Below are positions 7,906-20,926 of a DNA stretch of 64,000 nt, in pieces (positions within the stretch are counted from its first letter, which is position 1; each line of letters starts with the position of its first letter). The notes beneath the pieces are model-generated. The model was given only the letters and a program-made list of their open reading frames with translations. It was not told where the DNA came from and ran no database searches. The stretch is from NCBI GenBank assembly GCA_902560185.1, contig CACEKW010000001.1, positions 1 through 64,000 on the forward strand, written 5' to 3'. A program made the translations under genes and the position numbers. This DNA is from an uncultured Pelagibacteraceae bacterium (GTDB lineage Bacteria > Pseudomonadota > Alphaproteobacteria > Pelagibacterales > Pelagibacteraceae).

Positions 7906-8791
7906 TTTTAATTTCTTTATTTGATAAAAATAAACCTAATATAATTAAAATTGCCCCAATCAAGTGAAAAAATTGAAACTGCTCATTATAAAAGAATATC
8001 GCCATCAAAGTACTAAATAATGGAATTAAAGATAAAAATATTCCAGCACGATTTGCCCCAATGATTGAAACAGCGCCAGCCCAGCAATAGTAAGAGCCAA
8101 TACTTGGAAATATTGCAACATAAGTTAAAATATAAAAAAAATTACTACTCATCTCAATAATTTTGCCTTGTGTCATATCGAAAATAAATAGAGGCAAAAG
8201 AAAAATTAATCCAAATGTGCAAATTATATGGACAAGAGCAAGTAAAGATACTTCAAAGGTTCTTTTTCTCAAATATGCAGAATATATTCCCCAAGCAATA
8301 ATTGCTCCGACCATAAATAAATCGCCTTTGTTAAAATTTAAGGTAAGTAAAATATTTAGATCAAGTTTAGTAATAATAGCTAAAATTCCTAAAACTGAAA
8401 TGACTAATCCAGATATTTGAAAAATATTTGTTTTTTCAATTTTTAATAAAAAACAAACTAAAATTATTGTTACAGGTATTGCGGTATTAAAAAGTGATGC
8501 ATTAATTACTTGCGTGTAATTTAAAGCGTTATAAGTAAAAGAAGTAAATATACATACACTGGTAGAACCTAGAATAAGAAATAATGATAAATTTCCTTTA
8601 ATTTGATTTTTTAATTTTAATATCTCTTTATAGGTTAAGGGAAGTAATATTATCCATACTAGGCACCACCTTAAAAATGCGAGTGAATTGGGAGGTATAT
8701 TTTCTAAATAAGCAAGCTTTGCTAATGTAAAGTTTCCTGCCCAAAATAATGTTGCACATACTAGCATTATGTATGCCTTAGTATTTTGCAT
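7898..8791 (-). CDS. EamA/DMT-superfamily permease
   Basis: A 297-residue protein with ten predicted membrane helices in two repeats of five, as in the EamA drug/metabolite transporter family. The first repeat starts with LVCATLFWAGNFTLAKLAY and PNSLAFLRW, and the second with GDLFMVGAIIAWGIYSAYLRK, both characteristic. Members usually export amino acids or other small metabolites, or import osmolytes. Coupled by overlap to the hydroxyacid dehydrogenase and 4 bases downstream of the dadA-like gene, so a substrate related to amino acids is reasonable but unproven. Confidence 0.88.
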   Translation of the reverse strand: MQNTKAYIMLVCATLFWAGNFTLAKLAYLENIPPNSLAFLRWCLVWIILLPLTYKEILKLKNQIKGNLSLFLILGSTSVCIFTSFTYNALNYTQVINASLFNTAIPVTIILVCFLLKIEKTNIFQISGLVISVLGILAIITKLDLNILLTLNFNKGDLFMVGAIIAWGIYSAYLRKRTFEVSLLALVHIICTFGLIFLLPLFIFDMTQGKIIEMSSNFFYILTYVAIFPSIGSYYCWAGAVSIIGANRAGIFLSLIPLFSTLMAIFFYNEQFQFFHLIGAILIILGLFLSNKEIKNA

Positions 8792-8795
8792 TTGA

Positions 8796-10037
8796 TTAAC
8801 TAAATCTTGCTGAGCTATAAGGATCTAAATTTAGATTAGTATTTTCTTTAGCTATCATTCCGGAGACAATCTTTCCAGAAATTGGACCTAATGTCCATCC
8901 TAAATGATGATGACCAAAACAATAAAATACATTTTTATAATTTTTTGAAGGTCCCATCACTGGTAAAAAATCTGGTAGCGTCGGTCTAAAACCTAACCAT
9001 TCATCCTCATGTTCTGGAAGATCGCCTAACATATACTTAGCATTACTAATTAAATTTTTAATTCTAGATTTCGAGAGTGGATTATCTAATCCACCGAACT
9101 CAACTGTACCAACTACTCTTAATCCCTGTTCCATAGGAGTAATACCAAATCCTCTATTAGAAAAAATAACGGGTCTACTTAAAAGATGATCACAATCTTT
9201 GAAGTGAACATGGTAACCTCTTTCAGTATCAAGGGGAATTTGTTCACCTAAATTATCTGTTAATTTTTTTGAGAAAGCTCCACAAGCAATTACAATTTTA
9301 TCAAAAGTATATCTTTCACCATCAGTTACAAAAACTGGTTTTTCTGTGTCAAACTCAATATCATTAATATTTTTCTTTTCAAACCTTCCCCCTTTTTTTA
9401 AAAATAATTCAAATAATTTAAGTAAGATTTTTTTTGGGTTTCGGGCATGTCTTGCATATGGATAATAAACTCCAGCATGATAAAAGGGTTTTATATTCGG
9501 TTCCAGATCGTGAATTTCAGATTTATTGACCAGTTGTTGTTTTACACCAAGTTCATCTCTCACTTTAATTTCTAACTCTCTACTCTTTAAATCTTTATCA
9601 TTCCAAATGTAGAGTATTCCTTTATTTTCAACGAGACCATCTAAATTAATTTCATCAAAAAGTTCATCATAAGCAGGTAAAGCTAAATCTAAAATTTGAT
9701 GCATATTTCTTGCGGTATGCATCATTTTATTTTTTGTTGTATTCAAAATAAACTTGAAAAACCAAGGCAACATTTTTGGCACATAATTCCATTTCAAAGC
9801 AAGTGGCCCTGTTGAACTTAGTAACATTGCTGGTACATCAGCAAGTACATCCGTTCTATTCAATGACAATGAAGCATATGGTGAAAAGTGGCCAGCATTT
9901 CCATATGAGGCTGCTGGACTGCCAGGGTTATCTCTATCAAATATAGTTACTTTAAAACCTTTTTTTTGAAGAAATAAAGCATTGGATACTCCTTGAATTC
10001 CTGAGCCAACAATCCCCACATGTAAATTTTTACTCAT
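8796..10037 (-). CDS. FAD-dependent D-amino acid dehydrogenase-like oxidoreductase
   Basis: A 413-residue DAO-fold flavoprotein. The N-terminal dinucleotide motif GIVGSGIQGVSNALFLQKKG (8-27) and the following DRDNPGSPAASYGNAG are close to DadA. The C-terminal FGHHHLGWTLGPISGK is the conserved FAD/substrate end, and EWLGFRPTLPDFLPVMGP is also typical. DadA deaminates D-amino acids to 2-oxoacids and passes electrons to the respiratory chain. Related enzymes act on proline, sarcosine or hydroxyproline, so specificity is open. It is the first gene of a same-strand run of six and follows the rodA stop by about 50 bases. Confidence 0.85.
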   Translation of the reverse strand: MSKNLHVGIVGSGIQGVSNALFLQKKGFKVTIFDRDNPGSPAASYGNAGHFSPYASLSLNRTDVLADVPAMLLSSTGPLALKWNYVPKMLPWFFKFILNTTKNKMMHTARNMHQILDLALPAYDELFDEINLDGLVENKGILYIWNDKDLKSRELEIKVRDELGVKQQLVNKSEIHDLEPNIKPFYHAGVYYPYARHARNPKKILLKLFELFLKKGGRFEKKNINDIEFDTEKPVFVTDGERYTFDKIVIACGAFSKKLTDNLGEQIPLDTERGYHVHFKDCDHLLSRPVIFSNRGFGITPMEQGLRVVGTVEFGGLDNPLSKSRIKNLISNAKYMLGDLPEHEDEWLGFRPTLPDFLPVMGPSKNYKNVFYCFGHHHLGWTLGPISGKIVSGMIAKENTNLNLDPYSSARFS

Positions 10038-10086
10038 AAAAAAATATACAATCTATCTGTCAAATAAGTTAAGCGACAAATTATAC

Positions 10087-11214
10087 TTAGGCAATCATTT
10101 GTTGATTGTGAACTCTAGCGCTCATGACAATTCCAAAACCAATCATAGTTGCTAACATTGATGAACCACCATAGGACATAATTGGTAAAGGAGAACCTAC
10201 TATAGGTAGTAAACCCAAAACCATACTCATGTTAATAGTAATAAATACAAAAATGGCTGCACCAAAACTATAACAAAAAATCTTTGCGAAATAACTTCTG
10301 GAACTAGCTCCTATTGCAACAATTCTATAAATAATAATTGCATAGATTACCAAAAGTATTGCGGAGCCCACAAAACCAAATTCCTCTGAGAAAAGTGTGA
10401 AAATAAAATCAGTATGTTTTTCTGGTAAAAATTCTAGATAACTTTGAGTGCCTTTTAAAAAACCTTTACCAAATATACCTCCAGATCCAACAGCTATTTT
10501 TGATTGGATAATTTGATAACCAGCACCTAGGGGATCCTTGTCAGGATTTAAAAATGTCAACACTCTCAATTTCTGATAGGGCTTCAAGAAAGCTATGACG
10601 AAAGGTAAAGAGATTATAAATCCAAGAATAGTATAAATAAAATATTTGTAATTAATACCCGCAAACCATAATACTGCTATTCCGCTTATAGCAATAAGAA
10701 CTGCAGTTCCTAGGTCTGGTTGTACAATTACTAACCCCATTGGTAAAAGTATTATTATTAAAGAAGTTAAAATTGTATAAATTGAATTGACATTTTCTAA
10801 CTTCATTCGATGAAAAAATTTAGCCAAACAAACAATAATAAATATTTTCATCAATTCAGATGGTTGTAAATTTATGAAATATAAATTTATCCATCTTTGA
10901 GAGCCAGATGAGGTAATTCCAAATAAATAGGTCCCTACTAACAAACCTACTACCGCCACATAAGCTAAATAACCTATTGAGAACCAATACTTGATATTGA
11001 TAAATGACATTACTAGCATCATTAAAGTAAATACTGCTAATTTTGTAAAATGGCTTTTGGTATGAAATTTAATCTCACCACCATCAGTAGAATACATTGT
11101 TGCTAAACTAATAAAGCCAAGTAACAAGATACAAACCAAAAGTATATAATCAAAGTTTCTAAATTTTTGAAAAAAACCAAGTCTATTTGTTGTTAATCTT
11201 GTATGTTGATACAT
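10087..11214 (-). CDS. rodA: Rod-shape peptidoglycan glycosyltransferase RodA (MrdB)
   Basis: A 375-residue SEDS-family membrane protein with about ten helices. GSQRWINL (129-136), PSELMKI (142-148), the QPDLGTA segment (about 189-195) and the C-terminal PIVGSPLPIMSYGGSSMLA are diagnostic. It polymerises lipid II glycan strands during side-wall growth together with PBP2, whose gene lies immediately upstream with no gap between stop and start. RodA rather than FtsW is favoured by the neighbouring mrdA and mreBCD genes. Confidence 0.94.
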   Translation of the reverse strand: MYQHTRLTTNRLGFFQKFRNFDYILLVCILLLGFISLATMYSTDGGEIKFHTKSHFTKLAVFTLMMLVMSFINIKYWFSIGYLAYVAVVGLLVGTYLFGITSSGSQRWINLYFINLQPSELMKIFIIVCLAKFFHRMKLENVNSIYTILTSLIIILLPMGLVIVQPDLGTAVLIAISGIAVLWFAGINYKYFIYTILGFIISLPFVIAFLKPYQKLRVLTFLNPDKDPLGAGYQIIQSKIAVGSGGIFGKGFLKGTQSYLEFLPEKHTDFIFTLFSEEFGFVGSAILLVIYAIIIYRIVAIGASSRSYFAKIFCYSFGAAIFVFITINMSMVLGLLPIVGSPLPIMSYGGSSMLATMIGFGIVMSARVHNQQMIA

Positions 11215-13089
11215 CTATATCTCCAAATACTTTTTATTTCTCAATGACTCTCTGATCTTGTGTCGGTCAATAATCAATTTAAATAATTTTGTTGCCATTG
11301 GAGCGGCAGTTGTACTTCCGTTTCCTCCATGTTCTACAATGATACTTAATGCGTATCTTGGATTTTTATAAGGGCCAAAGGCCACATATAAAGCATGATC
11401 TCTTTGCTCGTATGGAATCTGGAATGTTTTAAGATCCAATTCTCTTTCTTCCTCAGTAATTTTTTTAACCTGCGCAGTACCAGTTTTACCCGCAAACTGA
11501 TATTTTGGGTTATCAATTCTTGATCGATAAGATGTACCCATCACTTCATTAGTTGAGCCAAAAATAGCATCTTGAACAATTTTAATATTTTTTGAATTTT
11601 TATAAAGCGGTGTAAATTTATCTATAGGTTGATCTTTAACTTTGTCATCTACAACAAGATGAGGATAAATTTTATAACCACCATTTGCAATTTGTGCTGT
11701 CATTAAACATAGTTGAATAGGAGTAGTTTGGATATAACCTTGCCCAATTCCTGTTATTATTGTTTCTCCTAACAACCATCCTTTACCCAGGGCATTCTTT
11801 TTCCATTGAGTATTTGGAATTAATCCTTTTTTTTCAATATCAAACAAATCACCAAATACTTTTTCTCCAAGACCAAATTTTTTTGCAGTCTCACTTAATT
11901 TATCAACACCAAGTTTACGAGCAATTTCATAAAAATAAGTATCGCATGATTGCTTCATTGCATTTCTTAAACTTACATAACCATGACCCTTTTTCTTCCA
12001 GCAATGATAAGTTTGCCCATACATCTCGGTTTTACCTGTACACCTGACTGTAAAATTTGTATTAACAATTCCATTCTCTAGCGCAGATAAAGCAACAATA
12101 GGTTTAATTGTTGAACCTGGTGAGTAATTCCCTTGTAAAGTTTTATTAACTAATGGTTTCATTGGATCATTTCGAATTAATTGCCAGTCATCTTGACTTA
12201 TACCAAATACAAATAAATTTGGATCAAATGATGGTGAGGAATGCATTGCAATTACTGCACCTGTATAAATATCCATTACACAGATAGAACCTGCTTTATC
12301 TTTTAATAATTCATTAGCTAACTTTTGTATCTCTGTATCTATGGTTAGTCTTAAAGTTTTACCTTTTTCACCTTTTTGAAATTCCAATTGACTTATTCTT
12401 CTGCCATAAGCATTTACTTCATATCTCTCAATATCATTGGTTCCTATTAATTTTTCTTCAAATGTCTTTTCTAAACCTACTTTTCCAACTTTTAAACCTG
12501 GGACAAAATTCTTTTTTATGGCTTGAGTTGACTCAATATCATCTTGGTTTGCTTGACTGACATAACCAACTAAGTGTGTGAAATTTTCTTTAAAAGGATA
12601 GTTTCTCGAGATAGATATAACTGGTTTTACACCATTTAAATCATATAAATGATTGTTGATCTTTGAAAACTTTTGCCAACTCAAATTATCAGAAACAATT
12701 AAAGTTTCCCAAGGCTTTATTTCATTTTTCTTTTTTAATACTTTTTTAAATTCGTTATCTGATAATTCTAGTAAGTCCTTTAATCGATATATAACATACC
12801 TAAAATCTTCAACTTGTTCTGGTATTACATGAAGTTGATAAGCTTCAAAATTTCCTGCAATAACATTACCAAAATAATCATGAAACTCCCCTCTAACAGG
12901 AGCTAATTTCCATTCTCTAATTCTATTTTTATCGGAAAGAGTTAAATACTTTTTATTTTCTTTAACTTGTAAAAAGAATAATCTACTGACTATTCCTATC
13001 ATTACAAAAAATTTTAATGAACCTGTAATGAACATTCTTCTATTAATAGAATTAAGTTTCTTTACATTATCACTTGAAGAATTAATCAT
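11215..13089 (-). CDS. mrdA: Penicillin-binding protein 2 (MrdA), peptidoglycan transpeptidase
   Basis: A 624-residue class B PBP. It has one N-terminal membrane helix (about 20-40), a dimerisation/pedestal domain with VRGEFHD (65-71) and NYPF (163-166), then the transpeptidase domain with the active-site SxxK in YSPGSTIK (Ser326, Lys329), SCD (381-383) in place of SxN, and KTGTAQVK near 530. SxD is usual for PBP2 proteins. It cross-links side-wall peptidoglycan with RodA under MreB guidance. The start overlaps the end of mreD by 8 bases. Confidence 0.95.
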   Translation of the reverse strand: MINSSSDNVKKLNSINRRMFITGSLKFFVMIGIVSRLFFLQVKENKKYLTLSDKNRIREWKLAPVRGEFHDYFGNVIAGNFEAYQLHVIPEQVEDFRYVIYRLKDLLELSDNEFKKVLKKKNEIKPWETLIVSDNLSWQKFSKINNHLYDLNGVKPVISISRNYPFKENFTHLVGYVSQANQDDIESTQAIKKNFVPGLKVGKVGLEKTFEEKLIGTNDIERYEVNAYGRRISQLEFQKGEKGKTLRLTIDTEIQKLANELLKDKAGSICVMDIYTGAVIAMHSSPSFDPNLFVFGISQDDWQLIRNDPMKPLVNKTLQGNYSPGSTIKPIVALSALENGIVNTNFTVRCTGKTEMYGQTYHCWKKKGHGYVSLRNAMKQSCDTYFYEIARKLGVDKLSETAKKFGLGEKVFGDLFDIEKKGLIPNTQWKKNALGKGWLLGETIITGIGQGYIQTTPIQLCLMTAQIANGGYKIYPHLVVDDKVKDQPIDKFTPLYKNSKNIKIVQDAIFGSTNEVMGTSYRSRIDNPKYQFAGKTGTAQVKKITEEERELDLKTFQIPYEQRDHALYVAFGPYKNPRYALSIIVEHGGNGSTTAAPMATKLFKLIIDRHKIRESLRNKKYLEI

Positions 13090-13603
13090 TAATTCCTTTC
13101 ATGTAATATTTAAATATTGATACAAAAATTATATAAAGTAAAAATGTACAAGTCGTGTTAACTAGATAACTCGTTAAAACCAAATTGTACGAAAAGAATA
13201 AACTTAAAACTGAGTAATTTAAAGAGTTAATCAAACTTATTATAAATAAAAAGTAGAACCAATCTTTCATGGGACTTGGCCTAATTGTTATATTTCTAAT
13301 ATATGCGGTAGCAATACAAATTAGTGTATAAGACAAGCTGCTAATACCCAGGGGCAAACCTATAACAGTGTCGTTAAGCAAACCGGCAAAAAATACAAAA
13401 AGATAATCAAAATGTTTAAAATCTTTTAAGGTAAAGAAAAAGATCAAAATAAACGGGAAATTAAAAGAAAAATACTCAAGTTTTAAATAATTAAAATCAA
13501 ACTCATTGAGCACTGAGACAAATAAGAAAATTATTGGTAACCAGGTATATAATTTAGAAAATGTTCCCTTTGTCTTTAAGTTAGCCACCTGTTCTACCTC
13601 CAT
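13082..13603 (-). CDS. mreD: Rod shape-determining protein MreD
   Basis: A hydrophobic protein of up to 173 residues with five to six membrane segments. GLLNDTVIGLPLGISSL (about 94-110) matches the conserved MreD core. It links MreC to the RodA/PBP2 elongation complex. The start is uncertain: the frame opens with ATG at 13603, but a GTG at 13588 is preceded 8 bases upstream by GGAGG, a better ribosome site than anything before the ATG. The GTG would give a 168-residue protein and an 8-base overlap with mreC instead of 23. Confidence 0.85.
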   Translation of the reverse strand: MEVEQVANLKTKGTFSKLYTWLPIIFLFVSVLNEFDFNYLKLEYFSFNFPFILIFFFTLKDFKHFDYLFVFFAGLLNDTVIGLPLGISSLSYTLICIATAYIRNITIRPSPMKDWFYFLFIISLINSLNYSVLSLFFSYNLVLTSYLVNTTCTFLLYIIFVSIFKYYMKGIND

Positions 13604-14810
13604 TTAAAACACAACTCTTATACTCTTCAGTTCCAACATTAAAACCATCAGCATTAAAAAAAGATTTTCTACATTTATGACCATGTTCTAAGTTTAACTT
13701 TAAAAATTCTAATTCTTGAGTATCAATATTGAATTGATTAATTTTTTGCTTTTGTAAAAAAATTTCATTGTTTAAAACTGAAATTTGATTGTTTAAATCA
13801 TTAATTTCACTTGTTAAATTTTCATTTTCTTCTATAAATTTTGAATTAGTCTCCTCAATAATTTTAAGCTCATCTTCTAAAATCTTTAATTTTGATTCTT
13901 CAAGTTCTTCACTTTTATCTTCAATTGGAACTATTTCTGGTTCAACTTGAGGAATTTCAATTTGAGTAATTGTTTCTGCAAAAACATATTTTAATTGTGT
14001 AAAGTCGCTGTAGAATTCAACGTTGTATCTATTAGAAGAACCATTTTTTTTAGATCTTAATTTGCCTATTGGTACTCCACTTTTAAATATTGCTCCGGTA
14101 CCTGAGGTGTAAACTATACTTTCATCAACTAACTCCTCTGACAAACCCGCTTTAATATATTTAATTTGTCCAAAATTATCTCCACTCCCTGTGACTATTG
14201 CTTGGATATTTTGAGGGGCAATTGTTACTGGAACATTAGAATTTAAATCTGATAACAATAATACCCTTGATGTTTTATAATTCACCTCAATTACCCGACC
14301 AACTAAATAAGATTGATCATAAATATTTGTACCAATTTTTATATCGTCTTTACTTCCTTTATTTATGATTATGCTCTTTAGAAAGGGACTATCATGATCA
14401 ACAATTATTTTTGCTAAAATTTTATTTGAACTTGAAATATAATCATCAATTAGTACTTTCAGTTCTTGATTTTCATACTGAATAATTTCATTAGACACAA
14501 AATCAGATTTAAGTTTATCCAATTCATCTCTATTATTTTGATATCTATTAAAAAATGTTGTGTATTCAATTATATTAATAAATGAATTCCTGACAAAGTT
14601 TTCAGGTATAGAGACAATAAAAGATGATCGATAAACCACCTCACTTAATCCAGCCTTCAGATATCTTACTGCCTTAAAGTCTAGGCTTGATAGAAGGATA
14701 ATAAATATAGAAATAAATACTAAAGTAAGTAAAGAAAATTTTTGTTGAGTGCTTTTTTTTAAAAAAGCAGAACGAATTGCTATTATAAAATCATCTCTGC
14801 TAGAGGCCAT
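13581..14810 (-). CDS. mreC: Rod shape-determining protein MreC with extended C-terminal coiled coil
   Basis: MreC is a periplasmic scaffold of the elongasome. Here the order is a short cytoplasmic tail, a membrane helix (about 24-43), a first coiled coil (about 85-125), then the double beta-barrel core (about 130-285, with GxxxGxV-type turns such as DQSYLVGRVIEV and SGVPIGKLR). At 409 residues it is longer than many MreC proteins. The extra part is an acidic, Glu/Lys/Asn-rich coiled coil at about 296-375 followed by a tail with Cys380 and Cys400. A frameshift is not the cause, since the frame is uninterrupted. It lies 5 bases after mreB. Confidence 0.9.
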   Translation of the reverse strand: MASSRDDFIIAIRSAFLKKSTQQKFSLLTLVFISIFIILLSSLDFKAVRYLKAGLSEVVYRSSFIVSIPENFVRNSFINIIEYTTFFNRYQNNRDELDKLKSDFVSNEIIQYENQELKVLIDDYISSSNKILAKIIVDHDSPFLKSIIINKGSKDDIKIGTNIYDQSYLVGRVIEVNYKTSRVLLLSDLNSNVPVTIAPQNIQAIVTGSGDNFGQIKYIKAGLSEELVDESIVYTSGTGAIFKSGVPIGKLRSKKNGSSNRYNVEFYSDFTQLKYVFAETITQIEIPQVEPEIVPIEDKSEELEESKLKILEDELKIIEETNSKFIEENENLTSEINDLNNQISVLNNEIFLQKQKINQFNIDTQELEFLKLNLEHGHKCRKSFFNADGFNVGTEEYKSCVLNGGRTGG

Positions 14811-14815
14811 TACTC

Positions 14816-17427
<2,612 letters not shown>

Positions 17428-17515
17428 ATCAAAAATATTTGTTTTTGAAATATACAACCTCTCGTTTAGATTGCAAAAATAAAATACTGAATTTGTCCCA
17501 ATTTGGAACTAAATT

Positions 17516-19104
<1,589 letters not shown>

Positions 19105-19106
19105 AC

Positions 19107-20873
19107 TTAAACTAAAGCTTTACCTTTGCCAGTGATTTTATTTTCCTCTTTTTCACTTGGTCCTAATATCATTTGGTTATGTGGTTTTCCTGATGGAATC
19201 ATTGGAAAACAATTTTCATTCGGATCTACTCGACAATCAAAAATAACAGGACCATCAAACTCCACCATTTCTCTAATTTTTTCATCTAATTCATCTGGTT
19301 TTTCAGCTTTTATACCTTTGCAACCATAGGCCTCAGCCATTTTTATAAAATCAGGCAAAGCCTCTGTATAACTTTCAGAATAATTTTTCTCATGTAATAA
19401 TTCTTGCCATTGCCTTACCATTCCCATGTATTGATTATTCAAAATAAAAATTTTAATAGGTAGATTGTATTGAACTGCTGTTGACATCTCTTGCATTGTC
19501 ATTAAAACTGAAGCTTCACCTGCAATATCAATTACTAATTTTTTTGGATGAGCTATTTGAACGCCAACTGCAGCAGGTAATCCATACCCCATAGTTCCAA
19601 GCCCTCCAGAAGTCATCCAACGATTTGGTTTATTAAATTTATAATGTTGGGCTGCCCACATTTGATGCTGACCCACCTCAGTCGTAACGAAAGTATCTTT
19701 GTGTTTCGTAAGTTCGTATAATCTTTGTACTGCATGTTGAGGTTTTATGGTCTCATCGCTATTTTTGAAATGAAGAGAATTTTTGGTTCGCCATTTTTGT
19801 ATTTGTTCCCACCATTTTGCAATTTGTTGCTTATTTGATTTTTTCAAATCTAAATTTTTTTTCTTGAGGGTTTTAGTAATTCCTTTTAAGACCTCCTTAA
19901 CATCACCAACTAACGCTAAATCAACTTTAATGATTTTATTTATTGATGAAGGATCAATATCGATGTGAACTTTTTTTGACTTTGGAGAGAACTCATCGAT
20001 TTTACCTGTTATTCTGTCATCAAATCTGGCGCCAATGTTTATTAATAAATCACAATCATGCATTGCGTTGTTGGCTTCATAAGTTCCGTGCATTCCAAGC
20101 ATCCCTAAAAATTGATTATCATCTCCTGGATACGCACCTAAACCTTGCAACGTAGAAGTGATTGGAAAGCCTGTAAGCTCAACAAGCTCTCTTAGAACAT
20201 TGCTCGCCTCTGGTCCAGAGTTTATAACTCCGCCGCCAGAATAAATGATAGGTTTTTTTGATTTATTCATTAAACTAATCAAAGTATCAATGTCCTTTTG
20301 CGAAAAATGATTCAATGATTTTCCGTTAAGTCTTTTTTCAACTTTAGGTTTTGAATAACCTATTTTAGCAAACTGGATATCTTTGGGTATATCAACTAAA
20401 ACTGGTCCAGGTCTTCCTGTAGTTGCAACTCTAAAAGCCTCATGAAGAGTTTTTGATAAATCTTTAATATCTTTGACTAACCAATTATGTTTTGTGCATG
20501 GTCTTGTGATACCTGTTGTATCACATTCTTGAAATGCATCTGTTCCAATTAAATGTGTTGGCACCTGTCCTGATATACATACTAGTGGAACTGAGTCCAT
20601 GTAAGCATCTGTTAATGCGGTAACAACATTGGTTGCGCCAGGTCCAGAAGTTACAAGTACAACACCAGGTTTGCCTGATGATCTTGCATAACCTTCTGCA
20701 GCATGACCTGCACCTTGTTCATGTCTAACTAAGATATGTTTGATGGTATTATGGTTTTTTAATTCATCATAAATGGGTAATACTGCACCACCTGGATAAC
20801 CAAAAATAAAATCCACTTCTTGATCTTCAAGACATTTGAATACAATTTCAGCACCTGTATATAATTTAGACAT
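19107..20873 (-). CDS. ilvI: Acetolactate synthase catalytic (large) subunit
   Basis: A 588-residue ThDP enzyme making acetolactate or acetohydroxybutyrate from pyruvate. FGYPGGAVLPIYDEL (24-38), the catalytic Glu in VRHEQGAGHAAEGYARS (49-65), the ThDP fold GLGTMGYGLPAAVG and the metal motif centred on GEASVLMTMQE...NNQYMGMVRQW are complete. Here GE replaces the more usual GD at the start of the ThDP motif, while NNQYMGM is canonical. It is the first gene of the ilv-leu-mre run. The 53-base gap upstream to miaA shows no obvious leader peptide or attenuator. Confidence 0.96.
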   Translation of the reverse strand: MSKLYTGAEIVFKCLEDQEVDFIFGYPGGAVLPIYDELKNHNTIKHILVRHEQGAGHAAEGYARSSGKPGVVLVTSGPGATNVVTALTDAYMDSVPLVCISGQVPTHLIGTDAFQECDTTGITRPCTKHNWLVKDIKDLSKTLHEAFRVATTGRPGPVLVDIPKDIQFAKIGYSKPKVEKRLNGKSLNHFSQKDIDTLISLMNKSKKPIIYSGGGVINSGPEASNVLRELVELTGFPITSTLQGLGAYPGDDNQFLGMLGMHGTYEANNAMHDCDLLINIGARFDDRITGKIDEFSPKSKKVHIDIDPSSINKIIKVDLALVGDVKEVLKGITKTLKKKNLDLKKSNKQQIAKWWEQIQKWRTKNSLHFKNSDETIKPQHAVQRLYELTKHKDTFVTTEVGQHQMWAAQHYKFNKPNRWMTSGGLGTMGYGLPAAVGVQIAHPKKLVIDIAGEASVLMTMQEMSTAVQYNLPIKIFILNNQYMGMVRQWQELLHEKNYSESYTEALPDFIKMAEAYGCKGIKAEKPDELDEKIREMVEFDGPVIFDCRVDPNENCFPMIPSGKPHNQMILGPSEKEENKITGKGKALV

Positions 20874-20926
20874 TCATCCAATCTAGCTGAAGTTGTGCTA
20901 ATTGGTCAAGAATTACTACGTGATAT

